Assembly: GCA_965153455.1 (NCBI GenBank)
Contig: OZ234494.1
Location: 15,500,001-15,564,000, forward strand
Length of the DNA stretch: 64,000 bases
From: Sphagnum compactum
Taxonomy: Eukaryota > Bryophyta > Sphagnopsida > Sphagnales
Direction of reading: 5' to 3'
Shown here: positions 21,231 to 31,685 of the stretch, piece after piece
How the letters are laid out: every line of letters begins with the position of its first letter
Numbering within the stretch: position 1 is the first letter of the stretch
Program-made: the position numbers and the translations under genes
Notes under the pieces: model-generated
The model's input: only the letters and a program-made list of their open reading frames with translations
What the model was told of the DNA's origin: nothing
The model's database searches: none

Positions 21231-21398
21231 ACTGACTACACATGTATGGCATTGATCATGTGCATGTGTAATCCATGTATGGATCTCTAGAGTGTAGATC
21301 ATAGTCTTCTTCAAACTGACTACACATGTATGGTATTGATCATGTGCATGTGTAATCCATGTCTGGATCTCTAGAGTGTAGATCACAGTCTTCTTCCA
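21231..21398 (+). repeat. 84-bp direct tandem duplication
   Basis: Two near-identical units starting at 21232 and 21316, each from CTGACTACACATGTATGG to GTGTAGATCA(T/C)AGTCTTCTTC. It lies 40-200 bp beyond the stop codon of the F-box-like gene, so it would fall in its 3' UTR or terminator region. Few differences indicate a recent duplication. Confidence 0.92.
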
Positions 21399-21433
21399 GT
21401 GAGCAACAAACAATTCATTCATGTGATTAGGGT

Positions 21434-23137
21434 TTAGTGCACTCTGGTAGTGAGACTGGGTCTGTAGGAAACCCCAGCATATCGCAGCTCCTCGTCGTCG
21501 TCTTCTTCAGAGTCAGAGTCCAGGCAAAGCTCAGGATATTTATGCCATTTGTCCTGACGCACGTCGTAGTATGCGAGAGCTCTGTCAGTAAACCCAATGC
21601 AGATCTTGCCGTTGCTTCCCACGCACTTGCAAAGATCTCGGAAGGGTTCAACTGAAATGTACCTGAAGGTATCCGTGATCCGTGCAAACCCTAGTGTAGA
21701 AGGCATGAATTTGTAAATCACCACCTGGTGCGAGAAAGCAGAAGGAGTTCTTTCATCATCATCATCATCTTCTTCTTTAGCTCCTGGAGCTCTTTGGATC
21801 GTTGGGCACACGAACAAGGTCACCAAGAAGATGCGGCCATCGCAACCTACAATTTGGGGATGTTCATGGTTCACGAAACACCCCGGAACGAGAATCCTCG
21901 TGTACACAGACCACTCCCTCAAACCCACGTTGTAGGCCAACAGAAAATAGGGATATGCTGCAGCACCACGATCCTCGCAGGTGTCTACTCCTGAGCTCAT
22001 CGGTTCATACAAACCCACGGTGAGAACGAGACCTTGGTAGTACGCATTACTCGAGTACTTGGCCAATCTCATGCCATCGCAAAGTTTGCCAGAAGTTGTC
22101 CAGGTATCAGTCCTGGAATCGTAAACTTCCGTAACCTGTTCCCCTTTCTCTAGTCCCCGGGATGCCAGTTCCGCTGAGCTCAATGCCCTCCCGGTCATAA
22201 TGATCTGCATGACTTCTGTCCCTGGTTCTTGCAGTACATGAATCAATGGAATCTCATAACTCTTCTGTCCGTGGAATCCGTAATCTTCTTCTTCGTCGGA
22301 CTCATCTTCGTCAGAATACGGATCACCATTCTGATCATGATTCCTGCCGATAGAATCTTCGTCTACTGTGCTGCGATTTCCAAGACCAAGAATCTTCGCC
22401 TCTTTGGTGAGTGGATTGACGAGCAGAATCTCCTGAGAGGCGTTACCGTACTGTGTATACAGCGGCAATCCGCTTGGGGTTGACGCTACTGGCAACAGTG
22501 CTGTCACGCGGTCTGTGGACTGCGGAATGAGATTCAGTGCCACCCACTTCCTGGTTCGCAAACAAAACCCGAAAGTCCAGCATTGTGCGTCCTCATCGAC
22601 AAGTGTACAGACAGGACAGTACTCCTCCCGTGCCACGAACTCTGCGCATGACCGCAGCTGCTGGAATTGCTCTGGTCGGAATTTCCTAGTCCATCCTAGC
22701 TGGTACGCGCAGATAGCCATTACAGAGGCAGCGCAGGTGATCCGAGTTAAGATCAATCCACCCAAGTCCACCTCCTCTACAGTGAAGAAGTAGCAAAAGT
22801 GAATCAGATGCAAAAAGGCCACCCGACCCCACCCGCCCATGACCACATGAGCCTCTTTCTTTTTCTTTTCCACCTGTGGGTTAGGTTTCCGAATTTTCTT
22901 CCGAGCTGCTGCTGCTTCTTCTGGGACAGATTGATCATGCTCACCAGAACTCATGCGGGTGCAGTACTCATCCGCATCATTTCCATTGGAAGCTGCTTCT
23001 GCAGCGCAGGAAGAGTACAATCTTTTCACGCCCATTTGTTCTGCAAGCCCATGAGGGATCATAAGAAATGAGTAAAAGTGCGAGCACATTTGTTCATTGA
23101 TTTCCATGCAGAACTGCTCTACTTGTGGCTTGATCAA
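21434..23137 (-). CDS. F-box/kelch-like protein
   Basis: Single-exon frame of 567 residues. Residues 124-162 resemble a degenerate F-box (ILTRI...W...F..EQF pattern). The C-terminal half has kelch-like stretches: a TEVYDSRTDTW block near 336-346, LLAYNVGLREWSVYTR near 399-414 and LAYYDVRQDKWHKYPEL near 521-537. Acidic low-complexity runs lie at 274-286, 455-462 and 541-550. F-box proteins usually give substrate choice to SCF ubiquitin ligases; that role is inferred from family resemblance and the F-box is weak. A Met at residue 36, or an upstream exon, could be the true start; I saw no convincing upstream exon. A damaged relative lies head-to-head at 26923-28058. Confidence 0.75.
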   Translation of the reverse strand: MIKPQVEQFCMEINEQMCSHFYSFLMIPHGLAEQMGVKRLYSSCAAEAASNGNDADEYCTRMSSGEHDQSVPEEAAAARKKIRKPNPQVEKKKKEAHVVMGGWGRVAFLHLIHFCYFFTVEEVDLGGLILTRITCAASVMAICAYQLGWTRKFRPEQFQQLRSCAEFVAREEYCPVCTLVDEDAQCWTFGFCLRTRKWVALNLIPQSTDRVTALLPVASTPSGLPLYTQYGNASQEILLVNPLTKEAKILGLGNRSTVDEDSIGRNHDQNGDPYSDEDESDEEEDYGFHGQKSYEIPLIHVLQEPGTEVMQIIMTGRALSSAELASRGLEKGEQVTEVYDSRTDTWTTSGKLCDGMRLAKYSSNAYYQGLVLTVGLYEPMSSGVDTCEDRGAAAYPYFLLAYNVGLREWSVYTRILVPGCFVNHEHPQIVGCDGRIFLVTLFVCPTIQRAPGAKEEDDDDDERTPSAFSHQVVIYKFMPSTLGFARITDTFRYISVEPFRDLCKCVGSNGKICIGFTDRALAYYDVRQDKWHKYPELCLDSDSEEDDDEELRYAGVSYRPSLTTRVH

Positions 23138-24174
23138 ACACTAGTAGTTCGTTAGTTCCTTAGCATGATTTGCAACTGCGCATCAAGATATCATTACTGC
23201 AATGCCGGCCAGAGATACAAGCTGCAATTAACTTGTTTCTTCATTTTTCACATTATGTGCAAAGGATTACATGCATCAAGCAGTAGTTTCCTCCCTCTGT
23301 GGAGGTTTTAATATGGTTTCTGGGGATGCGCGTGCGGGTATGTTCAAGGAGATTGAAAACAGTCTATTACGTTAAAGGAGATTGAAAGCGGTATGTTAAA
23401 ACACTCATGAAGAGTAGAATGAACGAAACAATATGGAAGATCCAACAGAAAGAACACAATTGTGTACTCGGGTAGTCTTGAAATTCTTACCTCGATCACA
23501 TCTTTGTGAATTGCGGAAACTGCAAGATCAATCTACTTGCGACTGAATACAAGAGAGCACTGATAGCCCCCTTCTATCGCCTGTTCTTAGTTCTGCTTCT
23601 CTCTCTGCAAGAATTGAAACCGATAGAAATAAAAACAACAAACGCAGCTAACAACAACAACAACAACGCATGACAACCTCGACAAACTAGTTCATGAATT
23701 TCGTGTACTGGTTATGTAAGTATTCAGGAAACACTCATGAGAGGCGTGCAGTATATCGCTCTCTAGCAGCAATAGTCTTGGGGGGCTTGGGCGCAGTCCA
23801 GCTTGTGATAAGACTTAGAGAGTTCTTTCACTTTCATTCAGCTAATGCATTACGGCAACGTCGCCTATCGCGGACAGAGTCAAGCATCAAGAAAAAGCAA
23901 GAAAGCAAGCAAGCAAGAAAGCGTGAAGCTCTAGTGAAAGGGACTAGAGGAAGACAAGAGAAAAAGAAACGTCGCAATTATGTGAGCAAGCCAATCCGTG
24001 CACCGCTTTTGGCGCAGAGGGGACTAGACGGAACGGAACGGAACTAGACAGATATCACTTGCCGTGAAGACACCTGTACAGTGGAATTTCCCATGTGATT
24101 ACGGCAGCCACGCCGCTGCTGGGAGGTACTAATGGAGGTAATTAAATAATTAAATAATTGAATAGGTAATTAGG
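23138..24174. other. upstream region of the F-box-like gene
   Basis: Probably promoter and 5' leader of the minus-strand gene. It includes a GAAAGCAAGCAAGCAAG run near 23900-23925 and a CpG-richer block at 23850-24060. A plus-strand frame of 117 codons at 23694-24047 is rich in Lys/Arg because of that run; I do not regard it as a gene. Confidence 0.45.
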
Positions 24175-24846
24175 TTTGTAGTGTGGAGATCACCTCATAT
24201 GATCATGAGTTTTTAATAATACCCAATATCAATTTATTACGCCTTCATAAGGATAGTTCATTCATGAGCTCCTCCTATTCTTGTGACCTCATTAGTTTTT
24301 AAAAAAAATACAAATTATAGACTAATTTATTATTGCCTGAAAATATTTATTCTTTGGACTCTAAAATTTCAGCTATTTACAATATATGTCATAAATTTCC
24401 CACCAACCCTGCAATTTAACTCAAATTTGTAGTGCGGAGATCACCTCATATGATCATGAGTTTCTAATAATACCCATTATCAATCTATTACACCTTCATA
24501 AGGATAAATTCATGAGCTCCTCCTATTCTCTTGACCTCATTAGTTTTTTTAAAATATAAATTATAGACTAAATAGAATAATTTACTATTGCCTGAAAATA
24601 TTTATTCTTTGGACTCTAAAATTTCAACTATTTACAATACATGTCATAAATTTCCCACCAACCCTGCAATTTAACTCAAATTTGTAGTGCGGAGATCACC
24701 TCATATGATCATGAGTTTCTAATAATACCCATTATCAATCTATTACACATTCATAAGGATAAATTCATGAGCTCCTCCTATTCTTGTGACCTCATTAGTT
24801 TTTTTAAAATATAAATTATAGACTAAATAGAATAATTTACTATTGC
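24175..24846 (+). repeat. tandem repeat, about 250-255 bp, 2.6 units
   Basis: Units start at TTTGTAGTG in 24175, 24426 and 24681; the third breaks off near 24846. Each contains GGAGATCACCTCATATGATC and GAGCTCCTCCTATTCT. Units 2 and 3 are more alike than unit 1. It sits between the two divergent F-box-like sequences. Confidence 0.93.
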
Positions 24847-26922
24847 TCTCATTCTCTTCCTGTCCCATAGCTAACCATATTGGTTACATACATACTAACC
24901 ATCCACATGTATCTACCTATCTAGTAGGCACCCAGCTCCTTGCCTACCTACTTCAATGATCCTTACCTGCCCCCTTACATAGGTAGTTACATCTTAGAGG
25001 TATTAAGTGGCATGGTATAGAGGATAGGTTACTATTTGGGATTCATCCACAACTGAGTTTAGCAGCTTTTCATTGGATCTTGCACTGGTGGGTGCTGGGT
25101 CGCATAATGGTCTTAAGAGACTGATCGGCATCTCATGCTAAGCTAGGGATTGCTAACTAGTTTCACAAGAATTTTGGGTAAATGGGCCTTCCTTTCATGG
25201 TAATGTTTTGAAAAACTCTATTGGAAAACAAAACTTAGACATCTACTTAAAATAGAAGGAAACCTTAAATATTAAATAAGGGATCATGGGTTGAATGTTT
25301 TTGTGTTTTTCTTCATTGGGAACCAGAGAAATCATTTATATTTTCTCCTTGTTGTCATCCCTTGCTTAATTACAGGAATTCTTTTTCCTTATGTTTCCTG
25401 GGACCACCCAAAAATTTCTTGATTTTCCAGGGTCCCCTATGCAAACATGAAGCTATGTTTGTTTGAAAACCCTATCAACTCTCCAGCTATGACATGTATG
25501 TGTATCTCAGCATTAGACTTTTTTTTCACTGGGCACAAAAGATTGCCCAAAAGCAAAATTCAGATTTTAGAACTGAAGTGATTTTAGAGGGTTTCAATTG
25601 CCAAAAGTGAGAAATCAAGAAAAAATTAAAAATTGCAGATTTTTATGTTCGGTTTGCAATGTGTAGCTCCATAAATATAAAAGGTTGATTAAAGATTTGT
25701 ACTTTGAATATTTGGTTTATAGCCAGATTCGGCTAGATGATCTCCCTGGCTGAGGGATGATGGCCATTTTTTCTACATCTTCCTATGGATGACAGCCACT
25801 TAGGCTTCAAAAAAAAATTTATTATAAAAACATTTTTCAACATTTCAGAATTGTCGTCAAAGGAAATTGTGGATTTTTCTACGAATAGTTGATTAATGAT
25901 GGCTCTAGCAGTTTATTACATTAAAGAGACCTGCTATCTTGAGATCTGGAATTAGCTATTAGTACTTATTCAACTGTAGAATCAGCATCAATTGGTATGG
26001 TACATTCAAATGAACTATTCCTCTTTAGAAGCAGCAAAAAGGAAAATTATTACTTGTCATCTTCTTTTCCAAAATAGTTTTCAAAGACTCCAATTCATGC
26101 GTGCATGTTAAACTGCACAACAAGCCGGTCCAGCTTGTTGTGCAAGAGTGGTGATGTATGACCTTTCATATCTAAACAGTGATCTATAAAGCTGCATGGT
26201 GATGAGAGCCCATGTGATGAGTTATCAAGAGTGTTCAAAACGTCACATTGCCTACCCCACCATCTATGGTAGTTGCAGTGAATTCAACCCATTTGTATAA
26301 CACTCGCTAACGAGCAGCATGCAACCGCTCCAAGGAGAACGGCTCGTGTTAATCTAAACTCTAAAGTACCTAAAATGCCTAACAGAGACAGCCCCTTGCA
26401 TACAGCCGGCCCTTCCATATCATGCAGTGCCAGCTAGTTGTTGCCATTTGATCACCCACGCAACATCATGAGTTATAGGACTGCCCAGCCCCTCCCATTT
26501 TATGCATTGTACAGCTGCAGAATAAGGTTGAAAAACTATTAATGAAAAATTGGAAAATTGTACAAACACACTTATGCATATAATATCTGTACTTATATAT
26601 GTATATATCTGCCATGCATGCATAGTATGAAAAGATGCCCAAGTACTATGATGAATTATCACTGCAATTTGATGAGTGCATGATGGGTAGTTATGGTTTA
26701 CTTGGATGCATCTTTAGCAATGCAACTTCTTCATGTCATATAGAAATAGATATTTTCATAACATGGAGTACAAATATTATGACCGGTAAAATACAGAAAT
26801 CATCATTAAGAAATATGGCTGATGAAGCACGTACAGGATCTTTGCATTGGTGGCATTACTTTTGTTGATAAAATCAAACGGCAAAAGAGGAGCAGGTTAC
26901 TATTCGTGGCTTACTAATGTGA
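24847..26922. other. gene-free stretch with repeat fragments
   Basis: Mostly AT-rich intergenic DNA. The part near 24860-24900 shares TAGCTAACC-type blocks with 19930 and with the inverted duplication. No exon could be identified upstream of the plus-strand F-box-like copy. Confidence 0.4.
25655..25830 (-). repeat. dispersed repeat family D, copy 1
   Basis: Its reverse complement matches 41030-41145 through GTCATCCATAGGAAGATGTA (one difference), a GCCAT(T/C) block, TGGCTATAAACCA and AAAGTACAAA. Weaker relatives lie at 40350-40440 and 46555-46600. Noncoding. Confidence 0.7.
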
Positions 26923-28058
26923 TTGAGAAGCAAGACAATTATCTCGTCCAAATTTTGCAGTGCATTCAATATGAAAAAGTTACTTATAATCCTTGGTGTT
27001 CCCACTCTCGACAATGGCGCCCCCGCCTCGATGGAGGAGGATGATCATGAGAATGGCGACGATCGATCTGAAGCTGATGCGGAAGATGGGTCCGTTGACG
27101 TCTCTGATCTATCTGAATTGGACGAAGTCTCTGACGCTGGTGGATCTGAATGGAATGAAGAAGAGTCTGCAGACGATGAAGAAGAAGAAGACGATGCAGA
27201 CAATGGCCATAACTCCCTGCAGAGTCGCCTGATCCATGTACTGCAAGGCATAGGAACCGCGAGCTTTCAGCTCGTCATGACTGGGAGGGCATTGGGGTCA
27301 GTGGAACATCCCAACTGGGGAGAATACGAGGCCAAGAAATCCACTGAAGTTTACGACTTCAGGACAAATACTTGGACAGATTCTGGTGATCTCTGTGGCG
27401 GCCTGAGACTGGCAAAGAACTCGAGCAGCGCCTACTACGAAGGTCTAGTCCTCACTATGGCTTATGGACCCAGCGCAGGATACGGCCTCGCTCGTGCTGG
27501 AAATCCTTATTTCCTGCTGTTCTACAACGTGGGTTCCCGGGAATGGTCTGTGTACACCCGAATTGTGATTCCGGGCAGCGCTGTAGACTATGAGCAGCCG
27601 CAGATCCTAAGCTGCGATGGCCGCATCTTCCTGGTGACTTTGTACGTGTGCCCAACTAGCGAAGGAGCAGGGGCTCCTGCAGCAGCAGCAGCAGCAGAAG
27701 GAGCAGCTCCTACAGCAGCAGCAGCAGGAGTAGCTGCAGATGAAGCTCCTGCTGCAGCTGTTGGGTTCGTGCACCAGGTCGTGATTCACAAGTTCACAGC
27801 TCGTACAATGGTGTTTACTCGGGTCAGTAGGGAACCCTTCATCTACATTTCCCCTGAAGAGTACAGAGAGCTCCCAAGTGTGTGGGAACTAGCGATGGCA
27901 AAATCTATTGTGGACTTGGCGAGAGAGCTCTCTCATACTACGATCTGCGCGAAGAGAATTGGACTGAGTACCCTGAGTTTGAAGAAGACGAGGAAGATGA
28001 GGAGATCCGTTATGCTGGGGTTTGCTACAAACCCAGTCTCACTGCCAGAGTGCACTAG
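26923..28058 (+). pseudogene. 5'-truncated, frameshifted F-box/kelch-like copy
   Basis: Related to the C-terminal 280 residues of the 21434-23137 gene: acidic linker, then LIHVLQ, MTGRALGS, a TEVYDFRTNTW block and WSVYTRI, all in the same order. The N-terminal F-box region is missing. Near 27873 the frame shifts: compared with the relative, one base is lost after the RELC-equivalent position, and the +1 frame then carries the expected tail (YYDLREENWTEYPE and RYAGVCYKPSLTARVH) to a stop at 28056-28058. The unshifted frame runs to 28089 with unrelated residues. A GCA-rich run at 27678-27755 adds a poly-alanine segment that the relative lacks. Most likely a pseudogene; a sequencing error at the shift is the alternative. 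Confidence 0.8.
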
Positions 28059-28609
28059 TGAGGAGCAGCTGCTCCTGCTGCAAACGTAAGTATCACCACA
28101 ATGAATTGTTGTTGTTGTTGCTCACTGAAGTTCTTCTGTCTGTCTACAATGCACTGAGATTGTTGTTCCTAGAGAATTGATCTCTCTCTACAGAGCAGCA
28201 GCTTCAGGAATCATGGACTACACATGCATGCATGGTCAGTACATACATGTCTAGTTAGATCATTTCTTCTCTTGCATTGGAAAATCCAAAAAAAACTGAA
28301 AAAACTAAAAACAAAGATGCAGTTGTCTAGTGACATCTGATAGCTGCAAAAAACATTATAACCCATTTTCAAGGTATCCGTAGGATGCATTTGGACCAGC
28401 ATAACGGGTGCTAATTAGGGTTTCCTTCAAGGCATTTCTTTTCTATTTTCTTAAAGACACTGCTTGCAATATTTGTGCTTGAAATTAGCTCTTCTCTCTA
28501 GATAGAACTAAGTTTTCAAAAAACATTGCACATGGACAAGTGAATTTTATTTTCCCAAACTTTGTTTTTGAAATAGTTCTTGTTATGGATTGTTGAATTG
28601 GCTCTTCTT

Positions 28610-28815
28610 GTTAGATCAGACTTTGCTGCATTGCGTGCATGATATTCAATCTGACTCTATTCATGTAATTGTTGCATTTTGTTTTTCCATACTTGTAGGA
28701 TCAATAGATAGTGTTGTTAGATCAGACTTTGCTGCATTGCATGCATGATATACAATTTAACTCTGTTCATGTAATTGCTGCATTTTGTTCTTCCATACTC
28801 AAGTATGATCAGTTA
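28610..28815 (+). repeat. 106-bp direct tandem duplication
   Basis: Two units starting at 28610 and 28716, both opening with GTTAGATCAGACTTTGCTGC and ending near CTTCCATACT. They differ by a few substitutions. It lies about 550 bp downstream of the F-box-like pseudogene. Confidence 0.9.
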
Positions 28816-29154
28816 GTGATTTGTTCTTCGATCAAATAGTGTGGATTGACAAATGAACATATTGATGCACCTTTGATTGTCATTGACAATTATGATTTAA
28901 GAAAATAAAAATATTACACCTCTTAATGTCATTGATGAGTATGGTAGGTAGAAAAATGAGGATTTTGCATTTTCATTATCATTGAAAATTATGACTTTCA
29001 AACCAACAAAGACATTGCTATGCAAGACCATGATGAATAGGTGTGTACAATGAAAAAGGCTTGGTCAAGTTCACCTAAATAGGCCCATGACAAATCTTAT
29101 AACATTGACTAGTGTTGCAAGATGACCATAACATCACATTATTATAAAAAAACA

Positions 29155-30330
29155 ACTAGCTTCATGTCGCATGAAGCTTCTAAAATATGGTTTTATTGGA
29201 GATGGTGTTGAAAGCATTTACAACATCCACATGTAGCACCGCCTAGTTGGGATGGATGTTTAAAACAGTTCAAACACTAAGAACCGCTACCTCCACGTCC
29301 CCTCCCTGTGATAGTCATGCCGAATTGATGAGATGACAAGTGAATAGAGAAAACATCGCCAAACAACACACATAAAACTCTGCTCACCAACCGGTATAAG
29401 ACCTCACCCATTGAAATGGGCCAAGTGCCTTTGAAAGATTTGGCCAAAAGCAAAAGTTTGGCAACACCAAGAACTTGATCAATGGACCTTGGAAGTTGGG
29501 ATATGACCCAAAACTTTATGGGAATTAAATAAAAAAGTTATGGGAATCTATTAACTCAATCCTTAGGGTCAAAAAGGTCTTGTAAGTGCTTGAAAACCAT
29601 ACCTAAAGGACCACTAGCTGAAAGATGAAGTGATTGAATGAAAGTTAACTTAAAAGAATCCAAGGAAAATTCCAAGTTTGAATCGAGTTGAAAATCCAGC
29701 AAGGAGTCCTGGTAAGGATAAAACAAATTTAAAGGATGAAATGTTTGCAAGGCATTAATGGTCTCAAAGGAGGCTAGGGCTGAGGCAAGGGGGGCAAAAA
29801 CCTTAACGGCATGAAAATACTCTCCAACACATCTTAAGGAAAAACTTTGTCTAAGCTTATGTGGCGAGGGCAAGACCAATATTAGAGGGGTGCTAGTTCA
29901 AAGAGGAGTGTCCGCCAAGGGAGCTCAAATTGGAGAAAAAACCATTACTAGGGCTTGTGCCCAAAGAACATGTTCTACCTAAAGTTTTTCCCAATTGCTT
30001 GTTAAAAAATGCCATAAGTGCGCCTTAATCTCCCTATGAATAGTTGCACCACCACAATGAGGGAGGAAAAGACACCATTGCAAAAATAATAAGAAAATAT
30101 GCCAAGCAGGCACATCAAAAGTTTCATAAGCCAAATGATCAAATGGAAGCTAGAAAAACTCCCACCTCAAAGCTAAAAGGAGGTTGCTCAACAAATGAAA
30201 AAATAGTTTGAAATGCTTGGCAATGCTTTTGATGACGAGCCATGTTATGCTACAAAGAAAAAGCTCCATATCCAAAGCATGGGACGTCATGCTAAATGGC
30301 AAGTGCCATAAAAAAAAGACCCCGAAATTG
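29155..30330 (-). pseudogene. decayed non-LTR (LINE-type) reverse transcriptase
   Basis: On the minus strand, pieces in two or more frames read in order. First comes a WHIFLLFLQWCLFLP...GGATIHREIKAHL stretch (about 30100-30000). Next is RCVGEYFHAVKVF (about 29840). Then WPISMGEVLYRLVSRVLC and FSIHLSSHQFG (29420-29300), and finally VLHVDVVNAFNTIS (29245-29200). The last two match reverse transcriptase motifs, with the xDVxNAF catalytic-Asp region typical of LINE-type plant retroelements. Frameshifts and stops break it throughout, so it is inactive. No YADD motif, poly-A tail or flanking duplication was located. Confidence 0.72.
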
Positions 30331-31685
30331 AATCCTACACCTTCAATGGGTGAGAAGATGAAATAGACCAACACCTAGGAAAGGGCCATGTAAGCAAACC
30401 AAAGGCCTAAAAAAGGGACTAGCCAAGGCCTATGGTGGGGACCATAATCTAGGCTAAAAGAAAGAAACAAAGATTCTAAAATCAATACAAAAATTGATAT
30501 CAAAACCTAGATGCACCTTATATTAATGTGTTTTTTGCCATTGACCCCAACTTCACATTGAAACCCATCTTCTACCTCTTCAACCTTCCAACAACTTCCC
30601 TTATGAAGCAAAAGAACACAAGGAATGATTTTTTCACCCCTTCCTGGAAAACCTGAACATTAGCAAACAAAATATTAAAGGGCTTTTAATGTTCCTCCAT
30701 CCTTCCTTCCTATTGTTTTTAGAACCAGTAGATGGCACCTATAGCGCACATGAACGGGGGCCCCACCCAAAATAAAAACCGACCGAATCCAAAGGTTACA
30801 TGTGTAGTCTAGCTATGGCAATTCCATCATCACACCTTTTTTTATTGTTGTTATCACTAGATACTTTTTTCAGAATATAATGTACGAAAGTTACTAAGGT
30901 ATTATTTTACCATTCCATTGCATGGTTTTTCATTATAAGAAAATGTGGTTTCTTAAAAGGTCCAACTTGACAAAAATATCCACATTGACTAAGGGGAATG
31001 GCCAGTTTGACAAAATGTTTGGGCAATGAAAAACACGAATTACTTTGATTGAAACAATTGACTACAATGACCTTTTTGACAATGAGACAAACCAAATATT
31101 TAATCAAAAAGGACAAAGGTCCATGAAAATGACCAAGACTTAGTCAAATAAATTATATTCAATGGCTAGGGCTTGCTCAAATTGGTCATTCCGATTTGAC
31201 ATTTAATGAAATCAACCATACTAATTTGACTACTTAACTTATAAGTTTGTGTGGCTTAAGGTGTATACCTAATTTAGGTTCAAAACTAGGTTATTAAATT
31301 AAGGATACTACATTCAATAAGTACCTATAACATTTAATAGGCCACCTACATGTTACCTTTAGCCACGTGTAGGTACCTCGGCTTAATATGTTAATTAACT
31401 AAATATTAAATAATTAATAATTAATACTTGATAATTGAATATTATTAATTAATTAATTAATTAGTTAATTACTCACAAATCAGATGTTAATTAATAACCA
31501 ATAATTAATTAATCCATCAACTTCTTAATTGATTAATTATTATTATTGATTTATTGATTTTAATTAATAATTGATAATAATAATAAATAAACAAAAATTA
31601 TTAATAACTAATAAATAATGATTAATTAATGGTAAATAATGAATAATGAATAATAAATATTAAATCATCAACCAAAAATATTGAA
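30331..31685. other. gene-free stretch
   Basis: Transposon-like debris without identifiable domains up to about 31300, then a very AT-rich block (31380-31660) of ATTAATTA-type low-complexity sequence. Confidence 0.4.

Noticed and set aside
23694-24047. Basic 117-codon frame on the plus strand
   Set aside because: The Lys/Arg-rich part comes from AAGAAAGCAAGCAAGC-type sequence in the likely leader of the minus-strand F-box-like gene.
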